A DNA stretch of 64,000 nt. It comes from JAFAGX01 sp035623255. Lineage in GTDB: Bacteria > Acidobacteriota > Terriglobia > Terriglobales > Acidobacteriaceae. Positions 50,126 through 58,661 of the stretch are shown here, in pieces (the stretch's first letter is position 1; the number at the start of each line of letters is the position of its first letter). The notes beneath the pieces were generated by a model. That model saw only the letters and a list, made by a program, of their open reading frames with translations, did no database searches and was not told the origin of the DNA. Position numbers and translations under genes: made by a program. The stretch covers positions 1-64,000 of the forward strand of contig DASPTU010000114.1 of NCBI GenBank assembly GCA_035623255.1, written 5' to 3'.

Positions 50126-51436
50126 ATGCTGGCACTGAAAAATGTTTTGTTGTGGGGTGGAATCGCGATGATGGTAACCGCCGCAGGCATTCTTCTTTAT
50201 GATCTGCGCCGGAAGTGGCAGTACAGCTTGGAAGTGGCTTCGGAAACGCAAGCGAATCCCGTGCCGATGCCGAGCGTCCGGTGGCGAATATCTCTGGCGC
50301 TCGTCCTCCTCGCGTGGGGCCCGATGCTGCTGGCGTTGGGCATCGCGGTTGTGCCCAGCGGTATGGCGGGTGTTCTGATCAGTCAAACTGAGGGCGCTCC
50401 TGCGGGTCTGCTCAGTCCAGGGGCCCATCTCATCGTTCCTTTTGCCGAAAGTATCGTATTGTTCGATACGCGTGATCAATTGTTCACCACCGGTGCTACA
50501 GAAGATGGAAGCAGTGGCCAATCGAAAAAGTTCGAACCGCTGAACGTTCAAGCGAAGGAAGGGCTGACACTCGGCTTGGCGATCACGGTTCGCTACCGGT
50601 TGGATAGCAAGCGGCTCGGATACATTCAAGCCAATCTGCCTCTGCCGGTGGAAAAGGAAATTGTTCCGCCTGCAGTGGCCAGCGCCTGGCGGGAACTCGT
50701 GCCCAACTACACTGTCCGGGATGTCTTCGCCACAAAGCGCGAAGAGGTTCGGAGAAAAGCTGCGGACACAATCACCCAAAAGCTGGCCGCCGATGGGATC
50801 ATCGTCAAGGAAGTGATGCTACGCGACATTCAACTTCCGCCGGAATATGCCAAAGGGCTTGAGGATCTGCTGCTCAAGGAGCAGGAGAACGATCAGATGG
50901 GAGTCCAGACCGAGATCCAGGCCAAGCAGGTGAAAATTTCGGAGCTTGAAGCCGAAGCGGTGAAGGCGCAGCAAGTGAAACAGGCTGAGGGACAGGCGCA
51001 GGTGCGCGTACTGCAAGCCAAGGCCGAATCCGATGCCATGCAATACACGCTACCTTTAAAGCAGAAGCAAATCGAACAATCCAAGCTTGAGGCCGAGGCA
51101 CGCAAAGAGGCAACCGTCAAGAACGCCGAAGCTGAAGCGGAGGCCAAGGTAATCGACAGCAAGGCCGAAACAGAGCGGCGCAAGCTCTTGGCAACGGCGG
51201 AAGCTGAGCGGATCCGCGTGACTGCGGCGGCTGACGCCGAACGAATGGAAAAAGAAGGAGTGATCCTCAAACAGAATCCGCTCCTGATCAACAAAATCGT
51301 CGCCGAGCGCCTTTCGGACAAGTTGCAGATCATGATGGTACCTGCCGATGGGAAATTTTTTTTCGCAAACGACGTGCTGCGCAGCATGAATATGGCGAAT
51401 CGTGGCAGCCAGGCTGAAGAAGCAGAACCGAAGTAA
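50126..51436 (+). CDS. SPFH/band-7 (flotillin-like) membrane protein
   Basis: 436 residues with two N-terminal hydrophobic segments (about 5-25 and 50-77: ISLALVLLAWGPMLLALGIAVV). An SPFH domain follows (about 75-265; GVLISQTEGAPAGLLSPGAHLIVPF, ADTITQKLAADGIIVKEVMLRDIQLP), then a long Ala/Glu/Lys coiled coil (about 265-385), and a short C-terminal region (ILKQNPLLINKIVAERLSDK...). It is expected to form large ring oligomers at the inner membrane. It differs from HflK/C, which sit with FtsH. Upstream is a 50-residue membrane protein; no NfeD gene is adjacent. Confidence 0.85.
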   Translation: MLALKNVLLWGGIAMMVTAAGILLYDLRRKWQYSLEVASETQANPVPMPSVRWRISLALVLLAWGPMLLALGIAVVPSGMAGVLISQTEGAPAGLLSPGAHLIVPFAESIVLFDTRDQLFTTGATEDGSSGQSKKFEPLNVQAKEGLTLGLAITVRYRLDSKRLGYIQANLPLPVEKEIVPPAVASAWRELVPNYTVRDVFATKREEVRRKAADTITQKLAADGIIVKEVMLRDIQLPPEYAKGLEDLLLKEQENDQMGVQTEIQAKQVKISELEAEAVKAQQVKQAEGQAQVRVLQAKAESDAMQYTLPLKQKQIEQSKLEAEARKEATVKNAEAEAEAKVIDSKAETERRKLLATAEAERIRVTAAADAERMEKEGVILKQNPLLINKIVAERLSDKLQIMMVPADGKFFFANDVLRSMNMANRGSQAEEAEPK

Positions 51437-51522
51437 ATGACTAGCCGGCTGAGAACTGAATTAGTGAACGAGTCATGCGAAGGATCAATCGCAATCCGGT
51501 TTATAATGCGCGCAATCCAGCG

Positions 51523-52737
51523 ATGCATATTTCGGTTGGGATCACGCGGGCGAGTTGTCTCCTGTGGATGTTGCTTCAGGCGGGTATCGCTCTCGCCGCG
51601 GACTGGCAAATACCTGCTGGTCAACTAGCCCAAAGAATCACCGGTATCACCGGCCCTGGCACCGTCGCAGTAACGGTCGTGAGCCGCTCCTCTCTCAGCG
51701 AAAGCGATGTGCAGGACATTCGCCGCAAGCTTGTCACTGAACTTGCAGCTTACGGCGTGCAGAGCGCCGCTTTCGACCAAGCGGCGGCCTCCGTACAAGT
51801 CACGCTTTCTGAAAACCTGGGAAGCTATCTCTGGGTGGCAGAAATTCGCCAAGGGACCAGTGAACCAGTAGTCGTGATGATCTCCATGCCAGGAGAGATC
51901 GGGGGTGCGGCGGAAGGCTCTTCGATTCCGCTTAGCATCCGCCAAACGCTTCTCTTGAGCGCAGAAACTCCTATTCTCGATGCGACAATAATCGACGGCA
52001 ACCCGTCCTACCTGGTAGTCCTGCAGCCGGAGAAAATCGGGCTCTATCGCATGCAGAATGGCAGTTGGCAACTGGAGCAATCTTTCGCGGTCGTGCACGT
52101 TCGGCCTTGGCCCCGCGATCTGCGAGGGCGGCTGATCGTGCGCAAAGATCATCTCTTCGATGCATACTTGCCGGGAGTTTATTGTCGTAGCGGCGTGGCC
52201 GCACCGCTGAACCTGACCTGCGATGACTCCGATGATCCATGGCCTTTGACCGGCAATCCGGGTGATCCGAGGGCTTTTTTTTCTGGCGCAAGGAATTTCT
52301 TCACTGGCGCACTTTCGCCGGGAGTTCAAAAGCAGACGAACGCTCCCGCTTTCTACTCAGCCGCGCCGTTACCGCGGGACAAGTACACACTCTGGGTTTT
52401 TGCTGGCGTAGACGGGCGGATTCATTTTTTGGATGGTGTTTCGAACCAAGTTCTGCCTCAATCGACCTGGGGAAGTGGGGTTGCCAGCGTACGGAGCGGT
52501 TGCGGGATGGGCTGGCAGATTCTGGCTGATTCAAATGAAGACGGCCCTACCGACGAGGTAAGAGCATTCGAGATCCTGGATCGGGAACCGGTGGCTGTAA
52601 GTGCACCATCTGAATTTCATGGGCCGCTTACGGCTCTCTGGTCTGATTCCTACTCTACCGCGATCACCGCCGTCTCCCACAACTCTGAAACAGGAAGATA
52701 TGAAGCCTATAGGCTTTCCATTGATTGCCATCGGTAG
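51523..52737 (+). CDS. exported protein of unknown function
   Basis: About 404 residues with a signal peptide (ASCLLWMLLQAGIALAADW). The N-terminal 120 residues (IPAGQLAQRITGITGPGTVAVTVV ... ESDVQDIRRKLVTELAAYGV) look like a small alpha/beta domain. The rest is beta-rich with a blade-like rhythm (LYRMQNGSWQLEQSFAV; YTLWVFAGVDGRIHFLDG; CGMGWQILADSNEDGPTDEVRAFE), suggesting a beta-propeller, but no family is recognised. I prefer ATG 51523 for the signal peptide; ATG 51475 is in frame. A perfect TATAAT (51502-51507) lies between them. The gene overlaps the solute-binding protein gene by 38 bases, tying it to that function. Confidence 0.65.
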   Translation: MHISVGITRASCLLWMLLQAGIALAADWQIPAGQLAQRITGITGPGTVAVTVVSRSSLSESDVQDIRRKLVTELAAYGVQSAAFDQAAASVQVTLSENLGSYLWVAEIRQGTSEPVVVMISMPGEIGGAAEGSSIPLSIRQTLLLSAETPILDATIIDGNPSYLVVLQPEKIGLYRMQNGSWQLEQSFAVVHVRPWPRDLRGRLIVRKDHLFDAYLPGVYCRSGVAAPLNLTCDDSDDPWPLTGNPGDPRAFFSGARNFFTGALSPGVQKQTNAPAFYSAAPLPRDKYTLWVFAGVDGRIHFLDGVSNQVLPQSTWGSGVASVRSGCGMGWQILADSNEDGPTDEVRAFEILDREPVAVSAPSEFHGPLTALWSDSYSTAITAVSHNSETGRYEAYRLSIDCHR

Positions 52738-54064
52738 TCTGTTGCTGGCCAGCGCAGCCGCGGCAGCCACTCGGCCACACTACGGTGGAACTCTGCACGT
52801 GCAGATAGAGAGTGGCATGCGTTCTCTCGATCCGGGAGATGGTTCCCAGTCTAACGGTGTCGCCGTGGGCAATGTTCTGGGTCTACTTTTCGACAATCTG
52901 GTTGTCCTTAATGATCGCGGCCAAGCACAACCGGCGTTGGCGCTATCGTGGCAAAGTGAGCCGGGAAATCAGCGTTGGCAATTTGTCCTGCGCCCGGGAG
53001 TCACGTTCTCGGATGGTACGCCCCTGACTCCGGAGCTTGTCGCAGCATCCTTGCTCAGGGCAAATCCGAACTGGAAAATCGCGCCGCAGGAAACCGCAGT
53101 TGTCATTCAGCTTGACGCGGCATCGGTCAGCCTGCCGGCCGAGATGGCCTTGGCGCGCAATAGGATTGCCAAGCTTGATTCTGGCAAGGCCCTGGGCACC
53201 GGCCCGTTCATTTCGACTGAATGGGATCCCGGCAAGAAGCTCGGGCTCACCGCGCGCGACGATTACTGGGCCGGGCGCCCATTTCTGGACTCGGTCATAA
53301 TCGAAATGGGCAAGAACTTCCGTGATGAGACGATCGCGTATGACCTGGGCCAAGCACAGTTAATCGAAATTCCTTCCGAAGAGGCCCACCACGCGACAGA
53401 ATCTCGGGAAATCCGTGCCTCGCGACCAGTCGAACTAGTCGCCCTGCTTTTTGCGAGCGAAGCCCAATCGCCGGAGGAGGTAAAACAACGCCAGGCTCTT
53501 GCCCAGAGCATCGATCGCGATCAACTCAATCGTGTAGTACTGCAAAACAGCGGTGAAGCAGCCGGCGGATTGTTGCCGAACTGGCTCACCGGATACGAAT
53601 TCTTGTTTCCGAGCGCCATGGATCTAACGCGGGCCCAGCAGTTGCGGGCCGAGGTGCCACAAGCGCGTTTGTGGAAGCTCGCTTTTGCGGCAGACGATAC
53701 ATTGGCGCGTCTGATTGCCGAGAGAATCGTGCTTAATGGGGGCGATGCGGGGCTTCGGTTACAACTGAGTAATCAAGGTGCTCCTGACATCCGTCTGGTG
53801 CGAGTCCCATTGGCGTCGCTCGACGGTTTTATTGCTCTGTCTCGAATGGCGAAATCACTCCAACTCCCTCCCCCGCGTTTTCTCGGTAACACTGCCGACG
53901 ACCTTTATCATGCAGAAAACGCCATGCTGAACTCCCAACGGGTCATCCCTCTGTTGTACCTCCGGACCGCATGGGTGGTGTCTAAGACCCTAAGAAACTG
54001 GGAGGACGTCCCGGACGGTACCTGGCGATTGCCGGACGTTTGGGCCGCACCGGGCAAACCATGA
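52700..54064 (+). CDS. family-5 extracellular solute-binding protein (peptide/nickel type)
   Basis: 454 residues with signal peptide MKPIGFPLIAIGSLLLASAA. It shows the SBP_bac_5 pattern: HYGGTLHVQIESGMRSLDP, NVLGLLFDNLVVLN, WQFVLRPGVTFSDGTPLTPE, KALGTGPFISTEWDPGKKL, ARDDYWAGRPFLDSVIIEMG and QRQALAQSIDRDQLNRVVL. It is shorter than usual (500-550). No Dpp/Opp-type permease or ATPase is in the window; instead kinase and activator genes follow. It may feed a distant transporter or present ligand to the kinase. ATG 52700 (CAGGAAG upstream) gives the signal peptide; the frame is open to 52601. It overlaps the kinase gene by four bases. Confidence 0.82.
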   Translation: MKPIGFPLIAIGSLLLASAAAAATRPHYGGTLHVQIESGMRSLDPGDGSQSNGVAVGNVLGLLFDNLVVLNDRGQAQPALALSWQSEPGNQRWQFVLRPGVTFSDGTPLTPELVAASLLRANPNWKIAPQETAVVIQLDAASVSLPAEMALARNRIAKLDSGKALGTGPFISTEWDPGKKLGLTARDDYWAGRPFLDSVIIEMGKNFRDETIAYDLGQAQLIEIPSEEAHHATESREIRASRPVELVALLFASEAQSPEEVKQRQALAQSIDRDQLNRVVLQNSGEAAGGLLPNWLTGYEFLFPSAMDLTRAQQLRAEVPQARLWKLAFAADDTLARLIAERIVLNGGDAGLRLQLSNQGAPDIRLVRVPLASLDGFIALSRMAKSLQLPPPRFLGNTADDLYHAENAMLNSQRVIPLLYLRTAWVVSKTLRNWEDVPDGTWRLPDVWAAPGKP

Positions 54065-55854
54065 AGTTTCGGCGTAAGCTTCTGGCGGTCTTCGCGCTGA
54101 CAGTGCTCCTCTGCGCGGCGGCCGTGGCTTGGTTGATTGCTTATTTCGCCAGGCGTAATTTTGAAGACGCCAGTGAGCAACGCAGTACGGCCTTGATCGT
54201 GCGAGTCGACCGGGAGTTCAACCAAAGGAAAGCCGCTGTCCTGCGTCGCGTCGAGAATATCGCGGCAACCCCCACCGCGCTACGCATGGCTGTCTCGCTG
54301 AATCGTGGCCCCGTCGATTATGGCGAGTATCTGAACGAGGCCAGGAATCTTGCGGATGCGCAGCAACTAGACTTCCTCGATTTCGCCGACGATCAGGGGA
54401 CGATTCTTTCTTCTGCGGAATTACCGGCCAAATTCGGATATAAGACGGTGCTGCCCGCTGGCGATCCGCTGGGAGTCTTCTTTCAGCAGGAAGACCTGCC
54501 AAATGGTTCAGTTCTTGGGCTCTGCGCCATGCGCAAAGTCACGGTTGCTGACAAGGCGTTGTTCGTGATCGGCGGTCAGCGCATCGACAGGAGTTTCGTT
54601 GCCGGTCTTGATATGCCTCCGGGCATGCGCGCCTTGCTGTATCAACCCCGAGGACCTGCGTCAGACGCGCCACAGCTGATCGACTCTTTTGGTTCAACTC
54701 CCCCCGCTGCTCCTCTATTGCCTCTAATCGAACAGGTTCGAAATGATACCGGACAGAACTCGGGCGTGGTTCGCTGGTCTACCGATCCCGCGGACGCCGA
54801 AATCGTCCGCGTCATACCGTTTTTCGGGATTGATCGAGACCTTCTTGGCGCACTACTTCTCACAGACTCGTTACGTCCATATTTGCAGTTGCGTCGCCAG
54901 ATTGGTTCGACCGCCTTATTCATTGGAAGTGCAGGGATTCTGATAGCGATTGTGCTAAGCGGGTGGGCAGCAACAAGAATCACAAGACCAGTCGACCAGT
55001 TAGTCGCCGCAGCTCGAAAAGTAGCTGCCGGCGACTGGAGCACTCAGGTGCAGATCAGCTCCGCGGACGAACTTTCTGATCTGGCGCAATCCTTCAACGA
55101 CATGACCCGGGAATTGCTGGATCAAAAGCAACGGCTGGTGCAGGCAGAGAGAGTTGCCGCATGGCGAGAGCTCGCGCGCAGACTGGCTCACGAGCTGAAA
55201 AATCCGCTGTTCCCCTTGCAACTGACCGTCGAGAATCTGGTGCGTGCCCGAGAGCAGAATCCCGAGCAGTTCGATGAAGTCTTTCGTGAGAGTTCGGCAA
55301 CTTTGCTGACCGAGATCGCCAATCTCAAATCCATCGTCTCGCGTTTCAGTGAATTTTCCAAAATGCCGCCGCCACGCTTCCAGCGGGTGCAGGTCAATGA
55401 CATTGCACAAGACAGCTTTCGCGTATTTCAGCCGCAGTTGACAGCGTCCGAGCGGGCGCCAATCCAGTCTCAACTGGGATTAGCCCAGTCAATCGATCCA
55501 ATCGCCGGTGATCCAGAGCTGCTTCATCGCGCCTTTTGCAATCTGATTTCCAATGCAATTGACGCAATGCCGCACGGCGGTACCCTGAGTCTTCGCACCC
55601 TGCAGGAGGGCGAACACGTTGTGGTCGAGGTTGGGGACACGGGGTCAGGGCTGACGCCCGACGAGCGCGACCGTCTTTTCACTCCTTACTTCACTACCAA
55701 ACCGCATGGCACCGGACTGGGGCTCGCTATCGTGCAATCGATCGTGAGCGATCATGGAGGCAGAATCTCTGTCGACAGCAAACAGGGCGGAGGTACTGTC
55801 TTTCGCATCGAGCTAGCGCGCAATTTTGATAAGCTCCAACCCAGCAATGGTTAA
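54061..55854 (+). CDS. NtrY-like sensor histidine kinase
   Basis: 597 residues. TM1 is at about 7-27, a periplasmic region at about 28-280, TM2 at about 283-303 (STALFIGSAGILIAIVLSGW) and HAMP at about 304-356 (TRITRPVDQLVAAARKVAAGDW). The H-box RRLAHELKNPLFPLQ with His377 is the type with downstream Pro seen in NtrB/NtrY kinases. The ATPase domain has NLISNAIDAMP, VGDTGSGLT and HGTGLGLAIVQ. It starts at ATG 54061, overlapping the stop of the solute-binding-protein gene (ATGA); a TTG seven codons earlier is in frame. The sigma-54 activator gene follows 21 bases later. Confidence 0.9.
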   Translation: MKFRRKLLAVFALTVLLCAAAVAWLIAYFARRNFEDASEQRSTALIVRVDREFNQRKAAVLRRVENIAATPTALRMAVSLNRGPVDYGEYLNEARNLADAQQLDFLDFADDQGTILSSAELPAKFGYKTVLPAGDPLGVFFQQEDLPNGSVLGLCAMRKVTVADKALFVIGGQRIDRSFVAGLDMPPGMRALLYQPRGPASDAPQLIDSFGSTPPAAPLLPLIEQVRNDTGQNSGVVRWSTDPADAEIVRVIPFFGIDRDLLGALLLTDSLRPYLQLRRQIGSTALFIGSAGILIAIVLSGWAATRITRPVDQLVAAARKVAAGDWSTQVQISSADELSDLAQSFNDMTRELLDQKQRLVQAERVAAWRELARRLAHELKNPLFPLQLTVENLVRAREQNPEQFDEVFRESSATLLTEIANLKSIVSRFSEFSKMPPPRFQRVQVNDIAQDSFRVFQPQLTASERAPIQSQLGLAQSIDPIAGDPELLHRAFCNLISNAIDAMPHGGTLSLRTLQEGEHVVVEVGDTGSGLTPDERDRLFTPYFTTKPHGTGLGLAIVQSIVSDHGGRISVDSKQGGGTVFRIELARNFDKLQPSNG

Positions 55855-55875
55855 CTACCGCGAAACCGCGAGGAG

Positions 55876-57264
55876 ATGCGAGTGCCACAAAAAGCCTATC
55901 TGCTGATCGTGGACGACGAGCCCAATACCTTGGCCTCGCTCTCCCGTGCGTTCCGCCTCGCTGGTCACGAAGCGACCGTGTGTGACAGTGCGGCAAAAGC
56001 TATCCAGCTCGCCAAGAGGCAGAATTTCGATCTCATCTTTTCCGATGTCGTAATGCCCGGCAAAGACGGCCTCGCTCTGCTGGAGGAACTCAAGTCGCTG
56101 AACATAAACACTCCGATAGTGATGATGTCCGGCCAAGCGCATATCGAAATGGCTGTTCGTGCAACCCGGCTCGGGGCACTAGATTTCCTGGAGAAGCCGA
56201 TCTCTACCGATCGGTTGCTGCTAACGATCGACAATGCGCTCAGGCTGCAACGATTGGAATGGGAAAACCGCAGCCTCAAGCAACGCCTCGGCAAGCACGA
56301 AATCATCTGGGTGAGCGAGATCATGCGGAAGGTGATGGCCCAAGTGGAGCGCGTGGCTGCGAGCGAGACGAGGGTCTGCATTCTGGGTGAAACCGGCACA
56401 GGAAAAGAACTCATTGCCCGAACCCTTCATGAGCGGAGCCCGCGCAGTGCTCACCCCTTCGTCACCTTGAATTGTGCTGCTGTTCCGGCGGAACTTATCG
56501 AATCAGAACTCTTTGGTCACGAAAAAGGTTCCTTCACAGGGGCGGCGGGGCGGCACATCGGAAAGTTCGAGCAGGCGGACGGTGGAATTCTCTTCCTGGA
56601 CGAAATCGGAGACATGCCCCTGGCCATGCAAGCCAAACTTCTGCGGGTGTTGGAAGAAGGCGAGATCGAACGCATTGGTGGTGACGGCGCGATAGCGGTG
56701 AACGTCCGGGTTCTGGTGGCAACCCACCGTAACCTCGAGACTTTGGTTAGGGAGGGCAAATTTCGCCAGGATTTATTCCATCGCATCTACGTGTTCCCGC
56801 TAACCCTGCCGCCATTGCGTGAGCGGCGCGACGATATACCCCTTCTGGTCGACCATTTCGCTGGCCAGATCTGTGTTCAAAATAATTGGAAAGCAGTTTC
56901 ATTCGCGCCTGAGGCCATGGGATTGCTGGTCCGATATTCCTGGCCAGGCAATGTTCGCGAGCTACGCAATGTAGTGGAGAGGTCGATGCTTCTGGCTGGC
57001 AACGATGAAGTAAACGCTGAGGCAGCCCGATCGGCGCTCCCGTCCAGGTCCGACAATCAGCCCGACGGTCTTTACTCAGGATCGCTAGCTGACCGTGTGC
57101 AGAGCTTCGAGCGTGACACCATCCTGGCTGAACTCAAGAGGCAGAATTATCACGTGACGAATACCGCGAGAGCTTTGGACCTCGAACGCAGTCATCTTTA
57201 CAAGAAGGCCGAGCAACTCGGAATAGAAATCCAGAAACGGCGCGACGGCAATCCGCAGAGCTGA
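55876..57264 (+). CDS. NtrC-family sigma-54-dependent response regulator
   Basis: 462 residues. Receiver at 7-120 with D13/D14, phosphoacceptor D57 and the KP switch (EKPIS). AAA+ domain at about 145-380: Walker A GETGTGKE (about 171-178), the sigma-54 contact loop as EKGSFTGA (216-223, with Ser in place of the Ala of GAFTGA), Walker B GGILFLDEIGD, and Arg fingers in the RERRDDIPLL region. Fis-type helix-turn-helix at the C-terminus (RQNYHVTNTARALDLERSHLYKKAEQLG). It activates RNA polymerase with RpoN. It pairs with the adjacent NtrY-like kinase. Its target promoters are unknown; I found no clear -24/-12 site in the window. Confidence 0.93.
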   Translation: MRVPQKAYLLIVDDEPNTLASLSRAFRLAGHEATVCDSAAKAIQLAKRQNFDLIFSDVVMPGKDGLALLEELKSLNINTPIVMMSGQAHIEMAVRATRLGALDFLEKPISTDRLLLTIDNALRLQRLEWENRSLKQRLGKHEIIWVSEIMRKVMAQVERVAASETRVCILGETGTGKELIARTLHERSPRSAHPFVTLNCAAVPAELIESELFGHEKGSFTGAAGRHIGKFEQADGGILFLDEIGDMPLAMQAKLLRVLEEGEIERIGGDGAIAVNVRVLVATHRNLETLVREGKFRQDLFHRIYVFPLTLPPLRERRDDIPLLVDHFAGQICVQNNWKAVSFAPEAMGLLVRYSWPGNVRELRNVVERSMLLAGNDEVNAEAARSALPSRSDNQPDGLYSGSLADRVQSFERDTILAELKRQNYHVTNTARALDLERSHLYKKAEQLGIEIQKRRDGNPQS

Positions 57265-57361
57265 ATTCCCTGGTGCCGGGAACCATTCGTGATTTTCTGT
57301 AAAGGCTTGGAACCTACCGTGTTAGCCTTGATAGACGAATCGTCATAAGTGACTACCCGAA

Positions 57362-58141
57362 ATGTCTGGTGAATCCATCCCCGGGACGCCGCTAAGCTCC
57401 TCATCCACAGGCACTTCGAGGCCAGTCCCACAGTCAGAGAAAGCGCAACTTTCCGCTTCGGCAGGGGTTCATTCCAATGTGAGCAGCGTTGCCATCGACC
57501 GCGGGTTGCTCGCAATGTCGGGCGCAGTGCCGGATACTAAGGCGCGGTACGCCGACTCCCAAGCAGCGGAGGCCGGCAGTGATGCCGAAGTAATGCTGCG
57601 GGTCAAAGCTGGTGACGACTCCGCGTTTGCTTATCTGGTGCAGAAGTATCGGCGGGCGATGGTGGGTTTTATGTATCGTATGGCGCACAATCCCGCTGCT
57701 GCCGAGGATCTGGCGCAGGAGGTGTTTTTACGCGTCTACCGGTCGCGTGAGAATTACCAGCCGAGCGCAAAGTTCACTACCTGGTTGTATCGGATTGCTA
57801 GCAATCTGGCTGCGAACTACGCGCGCGATACGCGGCACGAACGGCCGGAAAACATGGTGAGCATCGATGAGAAGGATGACGACACCGGTTTAACCGTTGA
57901 CGTACCCGATGGCTCCCTGACGGCAGAAGAGACGATCATGCGCCGGGAGCGGATGGCTGCTATTCGGGAAAAGGTCCGGCAGCTGCCTGAACGCCAACGG
58001 GTCGCCGTGATCATGCATAAATATCAGCAGATGGATTATCGGCAGATCGCGGAAGTTCTGAAGTTGAGCGAGTCCGCCACTAAGTCATTGCTGTTTCGCG
58101 CGTACGAAACTTTACGCGTTCAGCTGAAAGAGTTTATTTGA
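57362..58141 (+). CDS. ECF-type RNA polymerase sigma factor
   Basis: Up to 259 residues. An unusual N-terminal stretch of about 75 residues, Ser/Pro/Ala-rich and probably disordered, precedes sigma region 2 (DDSAFAYLVQKYRRAMVGFMYRM ... AEDLAQEVFLRVYRSRENYQ ... FTTWLYRIASNLAANYAR). A linker and region 4 (LPERQRVAVIMHKYQQMDYRQIAEVLKLSESATKSLLFRAYETLR) follow. It is an RpoE-like group member. The start is uncertain: ATG 57362 lacks an SD and ATG 57515 would leave a shorter tail. The anti-sigma factor gene follows by nine bases. Together they suggest envelope or oxidative stress control. Confidence 0.9.
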   Translation: MSGESIPGTPLSSSSTGTSRPVPQSEKAQLSASAGVHSNVSSVAIDRGLLAMSGAVPDTKARYADSQAAEAGSDAEVMLRVKAGDDSAFAYLVQKYRRAMVGFMYRMAHNPAAAEDLAQEVFLRVYRSRENYQPSAKFTTWLYRIASNLAANYARDTRHERPENMVSIDEKDDDTGLTVDVPDGSLTAEETIMRRERMAAIREKVRQLPERQRVAVIMHKYQQMDYRQIAEVLKLSESATKSLLFRAYETLRVQLKEFI

Positions 58142-58150
58142 AGGTGCGGT

Positions 58151-58627
58151 ATGAAATGTCAGGAAATTTGCGAACGAATGCCGGAACTGGCCGCCGGCCC
58201 CGACGCGGCCACGCCCGAAATTAACAATCATTTGAAGACTTGCGCCGCGTGCTCGGCCAAGCTGGCGGAGTTGCAACGCACGATGGCGCTGCTCGACGAG
58301 TGGCAGGTCCCAGAGCCTTCGCCTTACTTCGATGTGCGTCTGATGGCGCGTGTACGAGAGGAGCAAGCCAAGCCCACCGGTTGGCTGTTCTGGCTGCGGA
58401 AACCGGCTTTGGCCCTCACCTTAGCCGTCCTCATGGTGGCGAGCATTACTCTGTTTCGAACGGACGCAGGCTTCAGGAATCACGGCGAGTCGGGGACCGT
58501 GGCGATGGCGCCCCCGGGAACCGCCGTAGGAGATTTGCAGGCCCTGGATAAGAATGGAGAACTGTATTCGGATTTTGAGTTGCTGGATGACATGAGCGTC
58601 CAGCCTGATGTAAATGCGAATCCATAG
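58151..58627 (+). CDS. zinc-finger anti-sigma factor (ZAS type) with one TM
   Basis: 158 residues. The ZAS motif is complete: C3 ... H27-x3-C31-x2-C34 (NHLKTCAACSA), which in RsrA/ChrR-type proteins binds zinc and clamps the sigma factor. A cytoplasmic linker leads to one TM helix (about 82-98, PALALTLAVLMVASITLF) and a short periplasmic tail of about 60 residues. A membrane-tethered anti-sigma suggests signals from the envelope. It lies nine bases after the sigma gene and its end overlaps the longest frame of the DUF3106 gene, so the three form an operon. Confidence 0.88.
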   Translation: MKCQEICERMPELAAGPDAATPEINNHLKTCAACSAKLAELQRTMALLDEWQVPEPSPYFDVRLMARVREEQAKPTGWLFWLRKPALALTLAVLMVASITLFRTDAGFRNHGESGTVAMAPPGTAVGDLQALDKNGELYSDFELLDDMSVQPDVNANP

Positions 58628-58661
58628 TTGGCTGGCTTTGTGGTGGGCAGGGAAGGTGGAG

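Noticed and set aside
50893..51624. 243-codon minus-strand frame opposite the SPFH coiled coil
   Set aside because: The Ala/Glu/Lys repeat codons leave the opposite frame open; product is Ser/Ala/Cys low-complexity.
57267..57283. TTCCC/GGGAA hairpin after the NtrC-like gene
   Set aside because: Only five base pairs and no T-run; too weak to call a terminator.
57283..57345. Possible RpoE-type autoregulatory promoter (GGAACC ... CGTC) before the ECF sigma gene
   Set aside because: The spacing between the two elements (26 bases) is about ten bases too long for ECF promoters.
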